This document shows positions 32,531-42,600 of a stretch of DNA of 64,000 nucleotides, piece by piece. The stretch is taken from assembly GCF_041262585.1 (NCBI RefSeq), contig NZ_JBGCBZ010000004.1, forward strand, positions 310,001-374,000, read 5' to 3'. The translations under genes and the position numbers were made by a program. The number at the start of each line of letters is the position of its first letter. The stretch's first letter is position 1. The stretch comes from JAOEGB01 sp041262585. GTDB taxonomy: Bacteria > Actinomycetota > Actinomycetes > Streptosporangiales > Streptosporangiaceae. The notes below the pieces were generated by a model. The model ran no database searches, was not told the DNA's origin, and worked only from the letters and a program-made list of their open reading frames with translations.

Positions 32531-34848
32531 GAGTTGCGGTCATCCCGTCCGCCGCGGGTGCGGCTGCGGCGCGGCCTCTCGGACCGCTGCTCCTCCTTGG
32601 GCTCGGACGCCTCGTCAGACGAGGCGGCCGGGGCAGGCGACCCCTCGCCGTCACCGGCGGCGGCCCTCTCTGCCGCCTCCTTCTCCACGACCTCGACCGG
32701 GACCAGGGAGAGCTTGCCGCGCGAGTCGATCTCGGCGATCTCCACCTGGATCTTCTCGCCGACGTTCATGACGTCCTCGACGTTCTCGATCCGCTTGCCG
32801 CCGTGCAGCTTGCGGATCTGGGAGACGTGCAGCAGGCCGTCCTTGCCGGGCAGCAGCGACACGAACGCGCCAAAGGCGGCGATCTTGACGACCGTGCCCA
32901 GGTAGCGCTCGCCGACCTCCGGCATGTGCGGGTTCGCGATGCCGTTGATCAGGGACCGGGCCGCCTCGGCGGAGGGGCCGTCGGTCGCGCCGATGTAGAT
33001 CGTGCCGTCGTCCTCGATGGTGATCTCGGCGCCGGTGTCGTCCTGGATCTGGTTGATCATCTTGCCCTTCGGGCCGATGACCTCGCCGATCTTGTCCACC
33101 GGGACCTTGATCGTGATGATGCGCGGCGCCGTCGGGTTCATCTCCGCCGGGGAGTCGATGGCCTCCTGCATGACGTCGAGGATCGCCAGCCGGGCGCCCC
33201 TCGCCTGCTTGAGCGCGGCGGCGAGCACGCTGGCCGGGATGCCGTCCAGCTTCGTGTCGAGCTGCAGGGCCGTGATGACGTCCTTGGTGCCGGCGACCTT
33301 GAAGTCCATGTCGCCCATGGCGTCCTCGGCGCCGAGGATATCGGTCAGCGTGACGTACTGGTCGCCCTCGCCGATGAGGCCCATCGCGATGCCGGCCACC
33401 ATCTCCTTGAGCGGGACGCCAGCGTCGAGCAGCGCCATGGTGGAGGCGCAGACCGACCCCATCGAGGTCGAGCCGTTCGAGCCGAGCGCCTCCGACACCT
33501 GGCGGATGGCGTACGGGAACTCCTCGCGCGACGGCAGCACGGGAATGAGCGCCCGCTCCGCCAGCGCGCCGTGGCCGATCTCGCGCCGCTTCGGCGAGCC
33601 CACACGGCCCGTCTCACCGGTGGAGTACGGCGGGAAGTTGTAGTTGTGCATGTAGCGCTTGGTCCGCTCGGGGTTGAGCGTGTCGATCATCTGCTCCATG
33701 CGCAGCATGTTCAGCGTGGTGATGCCCAGGATCTGGGTCTCGCCGCGCTCGAACAGGGCAGAGCCGTGCACCCGCGGCACCACGTGGACCTCGGCGTTGA
33801 GCTGCCGGATGTCCTTGGGGCCACGGCCGTCGATGCGGACGCCCTCGCTGATGACGCGCTCGCGCATCAGCTTCTTGGTCAGCGACCGGAACGCCGCGCC
33901 GATCTCCTTCTCGCGGCCCTCGAAGTCGGGGAGCAGCTTCTCGGCGGCCAGCGCCTTGACCCGCTCGATCTCGAGCTCCCGCTCCTGCTTGCCCGCGATG
34001 GTCAGCGCCGACGCGAGCTCGCTCTTGACCGCGGCGGTGATCGCCTCCAGGGCGTCGTCCTGGTAGTCGAGGAAGATCGGATACTCGGCGGTCTCCTTGG
34101 CGGCGACCTGAGCGACCTTGGCCTGCGCCTCGCAGAGCACCTTGATGAACGGCTTGGCGGCCTCGAGGCCCTGCGCCACGGTCTCCTCGGTGGGCGCGAC
34201 GGCCCCCTCGGCGACGAGCTTGAGCGTGTCACGGGTCGACTCGGCCTCGACCATCATGATCGCGACGTCGCCGTCGGCCAGGACGCGGCCCGCTACGACC
34301 ATGTCGAACGTCGCGTTCTCCAGCTCGGAGTGGGTCGGGAACGCCACCCACTGGCCCTCGATCAGCGCGACGCGGACGCCGCCGATCGGGCCGGAGAACG
34401 GCAGCCCGGCGAGCTGGGTCGACAGGCTGGCCGCGTTGATCGCGACCACGTCGTACAGGTGCTCCGGGTGCAGCGACATGACGGTCGCGACGACCTGGAT
34501 CTCGTTGCGCAGGCCCTTGACGAAAGAGGGGCGCAGCGGACGGTCGATCAGGCGGCAGGTGAGGATCGCGTCCTCCGACGGCCGGCCCTCACGGCGGAAG
34601 AACGAGCCGGGGATCCGGCCCGCGGCGTACATCCGCTCCTCGACGTCAACGGTGAGCGGGAAGAAGTCCAGGCTCTCCTTGGGATGCTTGGACGCTGTGG
34701 TGGCGGACAGGACCATCGTCTCGTCGTCCAGGTAGACGACGGCGCTTCCCGCCGCCTGCCGCGCGAGGCGACCGGTCTCGAACCGGATCGTGCGCGTGCC
34801 GAAGGAGCCGTTGTCGATCACGGCTTCCGTGTTGTGGACACCCTCCAC
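32527..34848 (-). CDS. pnp: Polynucleotide phosphorylase/guanosine pentaphosphate synthetase
   Basis: 773 residues from GTG 34848, with AAGGAGG six bases upstream. Two RNase PH domains (first: FETGRLARQAAGSAVVYL, IPGSFFRREGRPSEDAIL; second: RIDGRGPKDIRQLNAEV, FPPYSTGETGRVGSPKRREIGHG) are followed by KH (GPKGKMINQIQDDTGAEI) and S1 (VGERYLGTVVKIAAFGAFV) domains and a basic Arg/Gly tail. It degrades and tails RNA; in actinomycetes the enzyme also makes pppGpp. A hairpin between rpsO and pnp may control its expression. Confidence 0.95.
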   Translation of the reverse strand: MEGVHNTEAVIDNGSFGTRTIRFETGRLARQAAGSAVVYLDDETMVLSATTASKHPKESLDFFPLTVDVEERMYAAGRIPGSFFRREGRPSEDAILTCRLIDRPLRPSFVKGLRNEIQVVATVMSLHPEHLYDVVAINAASLSTQLAGLPFSGPIGGVRVALIEGQWVAFPTHSELENATFDMVVAGRVLADGDVAIMMVEAESTRDTLKLVAEGAVAPTEETVAQGLEAAKPFIKVLCEAQAKVAQVAAKETAEYPIFLDYQDDALEAITAAVKSELASALTIAGKQERELEIERVKALAAEKLLPDFEGREKEIGAAFRSLTKKLMRERVISEGVRIDGRGPKDIRQLNAEVHVVPRVHGSALFERGETQILGITTLNMLRMEQMIDTLNPERTKRYMHNYNFPPYSTGETGRVGSPKRREIGHGALAERALIPVLPSREEFPYAIRQVSEALGSNGSTSMGSVCASTMALLDAGVPLKEMVAGIAMGLIGEGDQYVTLTDILGAEDAMGDMDFKVAGTKDVITALQLDTKLDGIPASVLAAALKQARGARLAILDVMQEAIDSPAEMNPTAPRIITIKVPVDKIGEVIGPKGKMINQIQDDTGAEITIEDDGTIYIGATDGPSAEAARSLINGIANPHMPEVGERYLGTVVKIAAFGAFVSLLPGKDGLLHVSQIRKLHGGKRIENVEDVMNVGEKIQVEIAEIDSRGKLSLVPVEVVEKEAAERAAAGDGEGSPAPAASSDEASEPKEEQRSERPRRSRTRGGRDDRNS

Positions 34849-35194
34849 GGGGGACCTCCTTCTCGGGTCGGTCTCCCGCGTCCTCGTCTGCCGGGCTCCC
34901 CGTTCAGGTGCAGTGCCGGTCTTCGATCGAAGCGCCCGGTTCCGTCTGTACGGCTGTCGCCGTGCTGACCGGGGGCCACTACCGAGGACCGGCCCTCTCA
35001 CGCCGCGGGATCGCGCGTGCTGCTTGCTTGCGGACGCGGGGCACTTGTCTGTCGGGTCGAGTCGGCCTTCCGGCTTCCTCTCCCTGTCGGCTATTCAGTT
35101 GTCGGCTATTCAGTTTGCTCGGCACCGGGGCCGCTTGATCGGCGACTCGCCGGGCCAAGAGAAAGGAGCGGCGAGGACCGCCGCTCCTTTCGCA
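34849..35194 (-). other. rpsO-pnp intergenic leader (346 bases, no gene)
   Basis: No credible coding region was seen. It holds a strong hairpin (35162-35190), an exact 15-bp tandem duplication TGTCGGCTATTCAGT (35085-35114) and the pnp ribosome-binding site. In other bacteria this spacer carries RNase III processing and PNPase autoregulation signals; whether it does so here is inference. Confidence 0.6.
35162..35190 (-). terminator. Terminator/attenuator between rpsO and pnp
   Basis: AAAGGAGCGGC and GCCGCTCCTTT form a perfect 11-bp stem with a 7-base loop, four bases past the rpsO stop. On the minus strand it is followed by CTCTT. Confidence 0.75.
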
Positions 35195-35464
35195 CTATCG
35201 GCGCAGGCCGAGCCGCTCGATCAGCGACCGGTAGCGCGTGATGTCCTTCGCCTGCAGGTACTTCAGCAGCCGGCGACGGCGGCCGACCAGCAGGAGCAGA
35301 CCACGACGGCTGTGGTGGTCGTGCTTGTGGGTCTTCAGGTGCTCCGTGAGGTCGCTGATGCGCTTGCTGAGCAGCGCGATCTGGACCTCCGGGGATCCGG
35401 TGTCACCCTCGGTGGTGCCGTACTCGGTGACGATGGCCTTCGTGGTGGCGGTGTCGAGCGACAC
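35195..35464 (-). CDS. rpsO: 30S ribosomal protein S15
   Basis: 89 residues from GTG 35464, with AAGGAG five bases upstream. The sequence has EYGTTEGDTGSPEVQIALL, ISDLTEHLKTHKHDHHSRRG and LLLLVGRRRRLLKYL, the S15 signature. It binds 16S rRNA in the central domain. Confidence 0.97.
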   Translation of the reverse strand: MSLDTATTKAIVTEYGTTEGDTGSPEVQIALLSKRISDLTEHLKTHKHDHHSRRGLLLLVGRRRRLLKYLQAKDITRYRSLIERLGLRR

Positions 35465-35626
35465 TGCTTCTCCTTCTCATGGGAGGCACGCGGAACACTT
35501 CCAGCCCGCGAACGACCGTGCGTGCCTACAGTCGCCGTGACAGGCCAGCCGGATGGCGCTGAGCGCCACCTGAATATGGCCGACATGCAAGGCTACCACC
35601 GCAGCTCAGCGACCCGCACAATTCCG

Positions 35627-36589
35627 TCAGGCGGCGGGCCCGCCTTCGGCCGTGAGACGGCGGGCCTCGGCCACGTCCGTGTGCATCTGCTCGATCAACG
35701 CGTCGATCGAGTCGAACTTGAGCGTGTCGCGGAGCCGCTCGAAGAAGTCGACCGCCACGTGCGCCCCGTAGAGATCGAGGTCGTCCCGGTCCAGGGCGTA
35801 CGCCTCGACCGTGCGCTCCACCCCCTCGAAGGTCGGGTTCGTCCCGATGGAGATGGCCGCGGGCCACCGCTGCCCCTCGTACGGCGAAGGCGCCTGAGTG
35901 CAGTGCAGCCACCCGGCGTAGACGCCGTCGGCGGGGATCGCGGTGTGCTGCGGCGACTCGACGTTGGCCGTGGGGAACCCCAGCGCGCGGCCGCGCTGGT
36001 GGCCGCGGACCACCACGCCCTCGACGCGGTGCGGGCGGCCCAGCGCGTCGGCGGCCCCCGCGACGTCGCCGGCGGCCAGCCGCTCCCGGATCAGCGTGGA
36101 CGAGATCGCCTCGCCGTTGCTCACCAGCGGAACGCCCACCGCCACGAAGTCGTACTTCTCGCCCAGCTTCCGCAACGTCTCCAGATCGCCGGAGGCCTTG
36201 TGGCCGAACCGGAAGTTCTCCCCCACCACGACCCTGACCGCGTGCAGCCGGTCGACCAGCGCCATCTGCACGAACTCGTCCGGCGACATCCGGGAGAACT
36301 CCAGCGTGAACGGCAGCACGCACACCGCGTCCACGCCCAGCGCCGAGAGCAGCTCGGTCCGGCGGCGCGGGCTCGTCAGCTGCGGCGGATGGCTCCCCGG
36401 CCGCACGACCTCGTCGGGATGGGGATCGAAGGTGACGGCGACTGAGGGAACCCCGAGTTCGCGGGCCAGCTCGACCGCGCGGGCCACCATCTGCTGGTGA
36501 CCGTGGTGCACCCCGTCGAAGACGCCGATCGTGACGACGGACCTGCCCCAGTCCTCGGGCACGTCGTCCAGTCCGTGCCAGCCCTGCAC
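35627..36589 (-). CDS. ribF: Bifunctional riboflavin kinase/FAD synthetase
   Basis: About 320 residues. The N-terminal FAD synthetase domain has VTIGVFDGVHHGHQQ, VTFDPHPDEV and ISSTLIRERL. The C-terminal riboflavin kinase domain has GRALGFPTANV, DGVYAGWL and SIGTNPTFEG. It makes FMN and FAD. GTG 36589 with GAGG five bases upstream is the preferred start; frames open further upstream lack this support. Confidence 0.92.
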   Translation of the reverse strand: MQGWHGLDDVPEDWGRSVVTIGVFDGVHHGHQQMVARAVELARELGVPSVAVTFDPHPDEVVRPGSHPPQLTSPRRRTELLSALGVDAVCVLPFTLEFSRMSPDEFVQMALVDRLHAVRVVVGENFRFGHKASGDLETLRKLGEKYDFVAVGVPLVSNGEAISSTLIRERLAAGDVAGAADALGRPHRVEGVVVRGHQRGRALGFPTANVESPQHTAIPADGVYAGWLHCTQAPSPYEGQRWPAAISIGTNPTFEGVERTVEAYALDRDDLDLYGAHVAVDFFERLRDTLKFDSIDALIEQMHTDVAEARRLTAEGGPAA

Positions 36590-36695
36590 CTCGACCTCGA
36601 TTCCTGTACGGCTTGCCAGCAGTAGACAAGCCTCCCATGCCCGGCCGCCATCGCGGGAGCCAGCCCCCGGACAGTGGTCTCCGGACATGCGGTCT

Positions 36696-37625
36696 TTATG
36701 ACACGAACACCGCGAGGGGCCTGGCCGCGCCTCCGCGTTCCTCGACAAGCGCGAGCAGCGTCCCGTCGGGGGCGAACACGCCGACCGGCCCGGGGCCGAG
36801 CCCGGTCGCGGGGAGCCGGCCGCCGTGCGCGACCAGACGCGCCTCCTCCTCCGTCACGTCCCTGCGCGGGAACGCGGCGGCGACGGCGCCGGCCATGGGA
36901 AGGATCACGCACTCGCGGGCGAGCTCCTCGATCGTGCGGGCCGACTCGATGCCGTACGGCCCGACCCTGGTGCGGCGCAGGGCGGTGAGGTGGCCGCCGA
37001 CGCCGAGCGCGGCGCCGAGGTCGCGGGCCAGTGCCCGGATGTAGGTGCCGCTGGAGCAGGTGATCGTCGCGTCGATGTCCACGACGTCCAGAACATCCCC
37101 GGCGGCATCCCCAGCGACCCCCGGGCGGCGGATGCCCGTGACCTCGAAGGCGTGGATCGTGACGGGACGGGCCGCGAGCTCCACCTCCTCGCCGGCGCGG
37201 GCCCGCTTGTAGGCCCGCTCGCCGTTCACCTTGATGGCGCTGACCTGCGGTGGAACCTGCATGATCGGACCGGTGAGCGCGGCGATCCCCTTGTGCACGT
37301 CCTCGTCCGCGACGTGCCCCGCGGGGGTGGTCGCGGTGACCTCGCCCTCGGCGTCGTCGGTGTTGGTCGTGACGCCGAGACGGATCGTGGCCTCGTAGAC
37401 CTTCTCGGTAAGCGCGAGATGCCCAAGGAGGCGGGTGGCCTTCTCCACGCCGATGACGAGGACGCCGGTGGCCATCGGGTCGAGCGTGCCGGCGTGGCCG
37501 ACCTTGCGCGTCCCGGCGATGCCGCGCATCTTGCCGACCACGTCGTGCGACGTCCAGTCGGCGGGCTTGTCCACGATGATGAGCCCGCTCGGCGGAGGGG
37601 TCCGCCGGGGCCTAGCCGTACTCAT
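36696..37625 (-). CDS. truB: tRNA pseudouridine(55) synthase
   Basis: 309 residues. It has SGLIIVDKPADWTSHDVV, the catalytic aspartate in HAGTLDPMATGVL (~44-56), the KVYEATIRLG strand and YIRALARDLG. It modifies U55 in the T loop of tRNAs. The upstream gap to nrnA carries the 53-bp-period repeat array, whose last core ends 13 bases before this start. Confidence 0.95.
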   Translation of the reverse strand: MSTARPRRTPPPSGLIIVDKPADWTSHDVVGKMRGIAGTRKVGHAGTLDPMATGVLVIGVEKATRLLGHLALTEKVYEATIRLGVTTNTDDAEGEVTATTPAGHVADEDVHKGIAALTGPIMQVPPQVSAIKVNGERAYKRARAGEEVELAARPVTIHAFEVTGIRRPGVAGDAAGDVLDVVDIDATITCSSGTYIRALARDLGAALGVGGHLTALRRTRVGPYGIESARTIEELARECVILPMAGAVAAAFPRRDVTEEEARLVAHGGRLPATGLGPGPVGVFAPDGTLLALVEERGGAARPLAVFVS

Positions 37626-37637
37626 GACAGGTCCAAT

Positions 37638-37753
37638 GCATGGTCACGAAACGAGGATACGCAGGTCACACAGGTTTCCGAGGAATACGCGCATGATCAC
37701 GCCGTAGGTCTCGGCAGGTCATGCGGTGTCCCGGGGAACCCGTGCATGATCAC
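37638..37753 (-). repeat. 53-bp-period intergenic repeat, locus C (three cores)
   Basis: On the minus strand GTGATCATGC starts at 37753 and 37700, and a one-mismatch copy GTGACCATGC at 37647, again exactly 53 bases apart. The first core contains the nrnA stop TGA. Both units show TTCC at 16-19 and TGACCTGC at 33-40. The array fills the nrnA-truB gap. Confidence 0.88.
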
Positions 37754-38763
37754 GGCCCCAGGAGTGGGAGGAGGGACGCCATCGTCTCGTCGGGAGAGGT
37801 CCGGGACGAGAAGCCGGCCGCGCTGCGGTGGCCGCCGCCGCCGAGGGCGGTGCAGGCCCGGCCCACGTCGACGGCGCCCTTGGAGCGCGTCGAGACGTTC
37901 CACACGCCGTCGTCGCCCTCCTTCAGCACCACCGCCACGTCCGCCTCGTCGACCCGGCGGACGACGTCGATCACGCCTTCCACCTCGTCGTACGGCAGGG
38001 CGTTGGCGGCCCGGTCCGCACGGGTGACGTAGGTCCACACGAGCCCCAGGCCACCGGCCTCCGACGGCTCCAGCGTGACCCGGTCGAGGGCGGCGCCGAG
38101 CACCCGCAGATAGGCGAACGGCGACCGGTCCCACAGCTCGCGGGCGATCTCGTCCGGCTTGAGCCCGGCGGCGATCAGCCGTCCGGCCATGGCGTGTGCG
38201 GCCGGTGTGGTAGCCGAGTAGCGGAACGACCCGGTGTCGGTCACCAGCCCGGTGTAGAGGCAGGTGGCGACGTCTTCGCCGACCGCGAGCCCGAGCCGGT
38301 TGATCAGCTCCTCGGTCACCATCGTGGTCGACGCGGCCCCGGGATCCACGAGATGGAGCGATCCGAACCCCGTGTTGGACACGTGGTGGTCCAGCACAAG
38401 GAGCTCTCCGGCCTTGCCCGCGTTGGGGATGAGCAGGCCCAGCCGGTCCATCGTGGACGCGTCGAACGTGATCATCAAGGGCGGCTCGGCCGGGTAGGCG
38501 GAGGGCTCCACCAGCAGCTCCTGGCCGGGCAGGAACCGCAGCAGCCGGGGCACGGCGAAACCGCGGTCCCCGAAGGACGCGACGACCTTCTTCCCGGTCT
38601 CCCGGAGGGCCAGGCCGAAGCCCAGCATCGACCCGAGCGCGTCCCCGTCGGGAGACACATGGCAGGCGAGCGCGACCGAGCCCGCGCGGCGGACCAGCTC
38701 GGCGGCCCGTTCCCAGTCGGCCTCGGCGACAGCCGTACCGTGCCCCTTAGCGTGCGTGGTCAC
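37750..38763 (-). CDS. nrnA: DHH-family oligoribonuclease/pAp phosphatase (NrnA)
   Basis: 337 residues from GTG 38763. The DHH domain has CHVSPDGDALGSMLG, ITFDAS, LDHHVSNTGFG and VTDTGSFRYS, all metal-binding motifs. The DHHA1 domain ends with GGGGHRSAAGF. NrnA degrades nanoRNAs and dephosphorylates pAp. It overlaps rbfA by four bases (GTGA), as usual in actinobacterial infB clusters. Confidence 0.92.
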   Translation of the reverse strand: MTTHAKGHGTAVAEADWERAAELVRRAGSVALACHVSPDGDALGSMLGFGLALRETGKKVVASFGDRGFAVPRLLRFLPGQELLVEPSAYPAEPPLMITFDASTMDRLGLLIPNAGKAGELLVLDHHVSNTGFGSLHLVDPGAASTTMVTEELINRLGLAVGEDVATCLYTGLVTDTGSFRYSATTPAAHAMAGRLIAAGLKPDEIARELWDRSPFAYLRVLGAALDRVTLEPSEAGGLGLVWTYVTRADRAANALPYDEVEGVIDVVRRVDEADVAVVLKEGDDGVWNVSTRSKGAVDVGRACTALGGGGHRSAAGFSSRTSPDETMASLLPLLGP

Positions 38764-39248
38764 GTCGTGCGATGACCCGCACGGCCGGACGTCTCGTCCT
38801 CGCCGTCCTGGTCGGCCGCGTCGCCCTCAAGGTCCTCCTCGAACCGGTAGGGATCGGCGTCCCCGGCGAACTGCGCACCCTCGGCCTTCTTGGCGATCTC
38901 CTCGTCCTTGGCCCTGGCCACGGCGAACAGGTCGTCGAGGTGGCGGGCGCTGTCGGGCAGCGGGTCGTGGACGAACGTGAGCGTGGGCGTGTGCCGCAGG
39001 CCGGTCTGCCGTCCCACCTCGGACCGGATGATCCCCTTGGCACTCTCCAGCGCGGCGGCGGTGTCCGCCCGCTCTGCCTCGGAGCCGAAGACGGTGTAGA
39101 ACACCGTCGCGTCACCCAGATCGGCGGTGATCCTGGCGTCGGTCACCGTCACGAACCCGAGCCGCGGATCCTTGATCCGCCGCTCGAGCATCTCGGCGAC
39201 CACCTGCTGGATGCGGTCGGCCAGCTTCCTGGCGCGCGCTGCGTCCAT
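38760..39248 (-). CDS. rbfA: Ribosome-binding factor A
   Basis: 162 residues from ATG 39248 (GAGGGA eight bases upstream; an in-frame GTG at 39254 is less well placed). The RbfA core is RARKLADRIQQVVAEMLERRIKDPRLGFVTVTDARIT, with LRHTPTLTFVHDPLP. It matures the 5' end of 16S rRNA under cold stress. An acidic C-terminal tail (~120-160) is typical of actinobacteria. Confidence 0.93.
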   Translation of the reverse strand: MDAARARKLADRIQQVVAEMLERRIKDPRLGFVTVTDARITADLGDATVFYTVFGSEAERADTAAALESAKGIIRSEVGRQTGLRHTPTLTFVHDPLPDSARHLDDLFAVARAKDEEIAKKAEGAQFAGDADPYRFEEDLEGDAADQDGEDETSGRAGHRTT

Positions 39249-39296
39249 GCTCACGCTCCCTCGTTCGATGTACGGCTGACGCGCCGGCCTGGCCGT

Positions 39297-39596
39297 CTAT
39301 TCCTCGTGGTCGTTGAAGATCCGCTGCCGCGCGGACAGCAGCTCGATCTCGGGGTGGTGGGCGACCACTCGCTCGCACGCGTCGAGCACCTCGTCGCAGT
39401 TGGCCGCCGAGGCCGACACCACGGCCACGCCGATCTCCGCGCGGCGGTGCAGATCAAGGTGGCCGGTCTCGGCCACGGCGATACCGGGGAACCGCCGCTG
39501 CACCTCGGCGATGAGCGGGCGGACCACGGAGCGCTTCTGCTTCAGCGAATGCACGTCGCCGAGCAGGATGTCCAAAGTAAGGGCACCGACATACAT
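39297..39596 (-). CDS. DUF503 protein
   Basis: 99 residues: MYVGALTLDILLGDVHSLKQKRSVVRPL, then VAETGHLDLHRRAEIGVAVVS. DUF503 proteins accompany infB and rbfA throughout actinobacteria and Firmicutes. A role in ribosome assembly or translation is assumed from context only. Confidence 0.88.
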   Translation of the reverse strand: MYVGALTLDILLGDVHSLKQKRSVVRPLIAEVQRRFPGIAVAETGHLDLHRRAEIGVAVVSASAANCDEVLDACERVVAHHPEIELLSARQRIFNDHEE

Positions 39597-39660
39597 GGCA
39601 GTGTCACCACGATGCCGACGTGCGGCCGCCGCCCCCGGGCGGGGGCGGCGGCGCGACACG

Positions 39661-42600
39661 TCAGGCGCGCGGCTTCTCCTGCATCTCGAACGTCTCGATG
39701 ACGTCGTCGATCTTGATGTCGTTGTACCCGACACCGATACCGCACTCGAAGCCCTCGCGGACCTCGGTCGCGTCGTCCTTGAAGCGGCGCAGCGACGAGA
39801 CGGTCAGGTTGTCGGCCACGACGACACCGTCGCGGATGATGCGGGCCTTGCTGTTGCGGGTGATCGTGCCCGAGCGGACCAGAGCACCGGCGATGTTGCC
39901 GATCTTCGGGACCTTGAAGACCTCGCGGACCTCGGCGGTGCCGGTCCGGACCTCCTCGAACTCCGGCTTGAGCATGCCCTTGAGGGCCGCCTCGATCTCC
40001 TCGATCGCCTGGTAGATGACCGAGTAGTAGCGGATGTCGACGCCCTCGCGCTCGGCCAGGTCGCGGGCCCGGACCTCCGGGCGCACGTTGAAGCCGATGA
40101 TGACGGCGTTGTCGTCCGCGATCGCCAGGTTGACGTCGTACTCGGTGATCGCACCGACGGCGCGGTGCAGAACCCGGAGGTTGACCTCCTCGCCCACGTC
40201 GATCTTGAGCAGCGCGTCCTCCAGGGCTTCCACCGAACCGGAGACGTCACCCTTGATGATGAGCTTGAGCTCGTCGACCTGGCCCTTCTCGAGGTCCTTG
40301 AACAGTTCCTCGAGCGTGCGCCTGCGGCCGGACTTGGCCATGTCGGCGATGCGCTGCCGGGCCGCCCGCTGCTGGGCGATCTGACGCGCCATCCGGTCGT
40401 CGGAGACGACGATGAAGTTGTCACCGGCGCGCGGGACGGCGGTCAGGCCCAGGACCAGGACCGGACGCGACGGGTCGGCCTCGTCGACCGTGTCGCCGTT
40501 GTCGTCCAGCATCGCCCGGACTCGGCCGAAGGCCTCGCCACAGACGATCGAGTCGCCGACCCGCAGGGTGCCGCGCTGCACGAGCACGGTCGCCACCGGG
40601 CCACGGCCCTTGTCGAGATGCGCCTCGATGGCCAGGCCCTGGGCGTCCATGTCCGGGTTCGCCCGGAGGTCGAGCTCGGCGTCCGCCGTGAGCAGGATGG
40701 CCTCGAGCAGATCGTCGATGCCCATGCCCTGCTTGGCGGAGATGTCCACGAACATCGTGGACCCACCGAACTCCTCGGCCACCAGGCCGTACTCGGTCAG
40801 CTGGGCCCGGACCTTGGTCGGGTCCGCACCCTCCTTGTCGATCTTGTTGACCGCGACCACGATCGGCACGTCGGCCGCCTGGGCGTGGTTGAGCGCCTCG
40901 ATGGTCTGCGGCTTCACACCGTCGTCGGCCGCCACCACGAGCACCGCGATGTCGGTCGCCTGGGCGCCACGGGCACGCATGGCGGTGAACGCCTCGTGAC
41001 CCGGGGTGTCGATGAAGGTGATCTTGCGCTGCTCACCCTCGTGCACGGTCGACACCTGGTAGGCGCCGATGTGCTGGGTGATGCCGCCGGCCTCACGCGC
41101 CACGACGTTGGTGTGCCGGATCGCGTCGAGCAGCTTCGTCTTACCGTGGTCGACGTGACCCATGACGGTCACGACCGGCGGACGCGGCGCGAGGTCGGCC
41201 TCGTCACCCTCGTCCTCGCCAAACTCGATCTTGAAGGACTCGAGAAGCTCGCGGTCCTCCTCCTCCGGGCTGACGACCTGGATGACGTAGTCGAGCTCGG
41301 CGCCGAGCAGCTGCAGCGTCTCCTCGTTGACCGACTGGGTCGCGGTCACCATCTCGCCGAGGTGCAGCATGATCTGCACGAGCGAGGCGGGGTTCGCGCC
41401 GATCCGGTCGGCGAAGTCCGACAGGGACGCGCCGCGCGGGAGGCGGATCGTCTGGCCGCCGCCACGCGGAGCCTGCACGCCGCCGATCGCCGGCGCCTGC
41501 ATGTTGTCGAACTCCTGGCGCCTCTGACGCTTCGACTTGCGGCCACGAGTCGGACGGCCACCGGGACGCCCGAAGGCTCCCGCCGTACCGCCGCCACGGC
41601 CGCGGCCGCCGCCGCCCGGACGACCGGCGAAACCGCCGCCGCCGCCCGCACCGGGACCGCCACCGGCGCCACCCGGACGACCGGTGCCCGCGGCACCCGT
41701 GCGGGGACCGCCGAAGCCGCCACCGCCACCGGGACGACCGCCGCCGCCACCACCGGGACGGCCACCGCCGCCACCGCCGGGACGACCGCCACCGCCGCCA
41801 CCGCCACCGGGACGACCGCCACCGCCGGCGCCGCCACCCGGGCCGGCCGGCCGGCCCTGCGGCATCATCATCGGGTTGGGACGCGGACCACCGGGACGCG
41901 GACCACCGGCGCCGGGACCCGGGCGAGGACCGCCCGCACCGGGGCCGGGACGCGGGCCGCCTGGGCCGGGACGCGGACCACCCGCACCCGGAGCACCCGC
42001 GCGGGCGCCCGGCGGACGCGGCATGGCGCCGTCACGCGCGCCGTCGCGGCGCGGCTCGCGGGGACCACGATCACCACGGTCACCACGATCGCCGCGGTCG
42101 GGCCGGTCGCCACGGTCCGGGCGCTCGGCGCCGTCACGGCTGCCGGGACGCGCCGGGCGCTGTCCCATGCCGCTGGCGTTGGAAGAGAACGGGTTGTTAC
42201 CCGGACGCGGGCCACGGGGACCCGGCTTGGGAGCACCCGGACGCGGAGCCCCACCAGAGGGGCCGGCGGACGCGCCGGGCGCGGACGCCGGACGCGGGGC
42301 CGGAGCCGGCCGAGGGCCGGGCTTCGGCGCGCCTGGCCCCGGACGGGGGCCGGACGCCGCGGGACGGGCCACGTCGGGACGCGGAGCCTCCTGACGGGGC
42401 TCGGGACGGGCCGCCTCCGGACGCGGAGCCTGCGGACGGACGGCCTCGGGCGCCGCCTCGGGCTGGGCGACCGGCGGGGCCGGGTGCGGCATCGGAACCG
42501 GACGCGGAGCGGGCCGCGGACCCGGCTTCGGGGCCGGCCTGGCCGCGTCGGCGGACGGGGAAACGGGCGCCGGTGCGGCGCCACCACTGGCCAGGCTCTC

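Noticed and set aside
32803..34968. A 721-codon open frame opposite pnp
   Set aside because: pnp on the minus strand has all PNPase domains and a strong ribosome-binding site; the opposite frame is Leu/Arg/Asp-rich shadow sequence.
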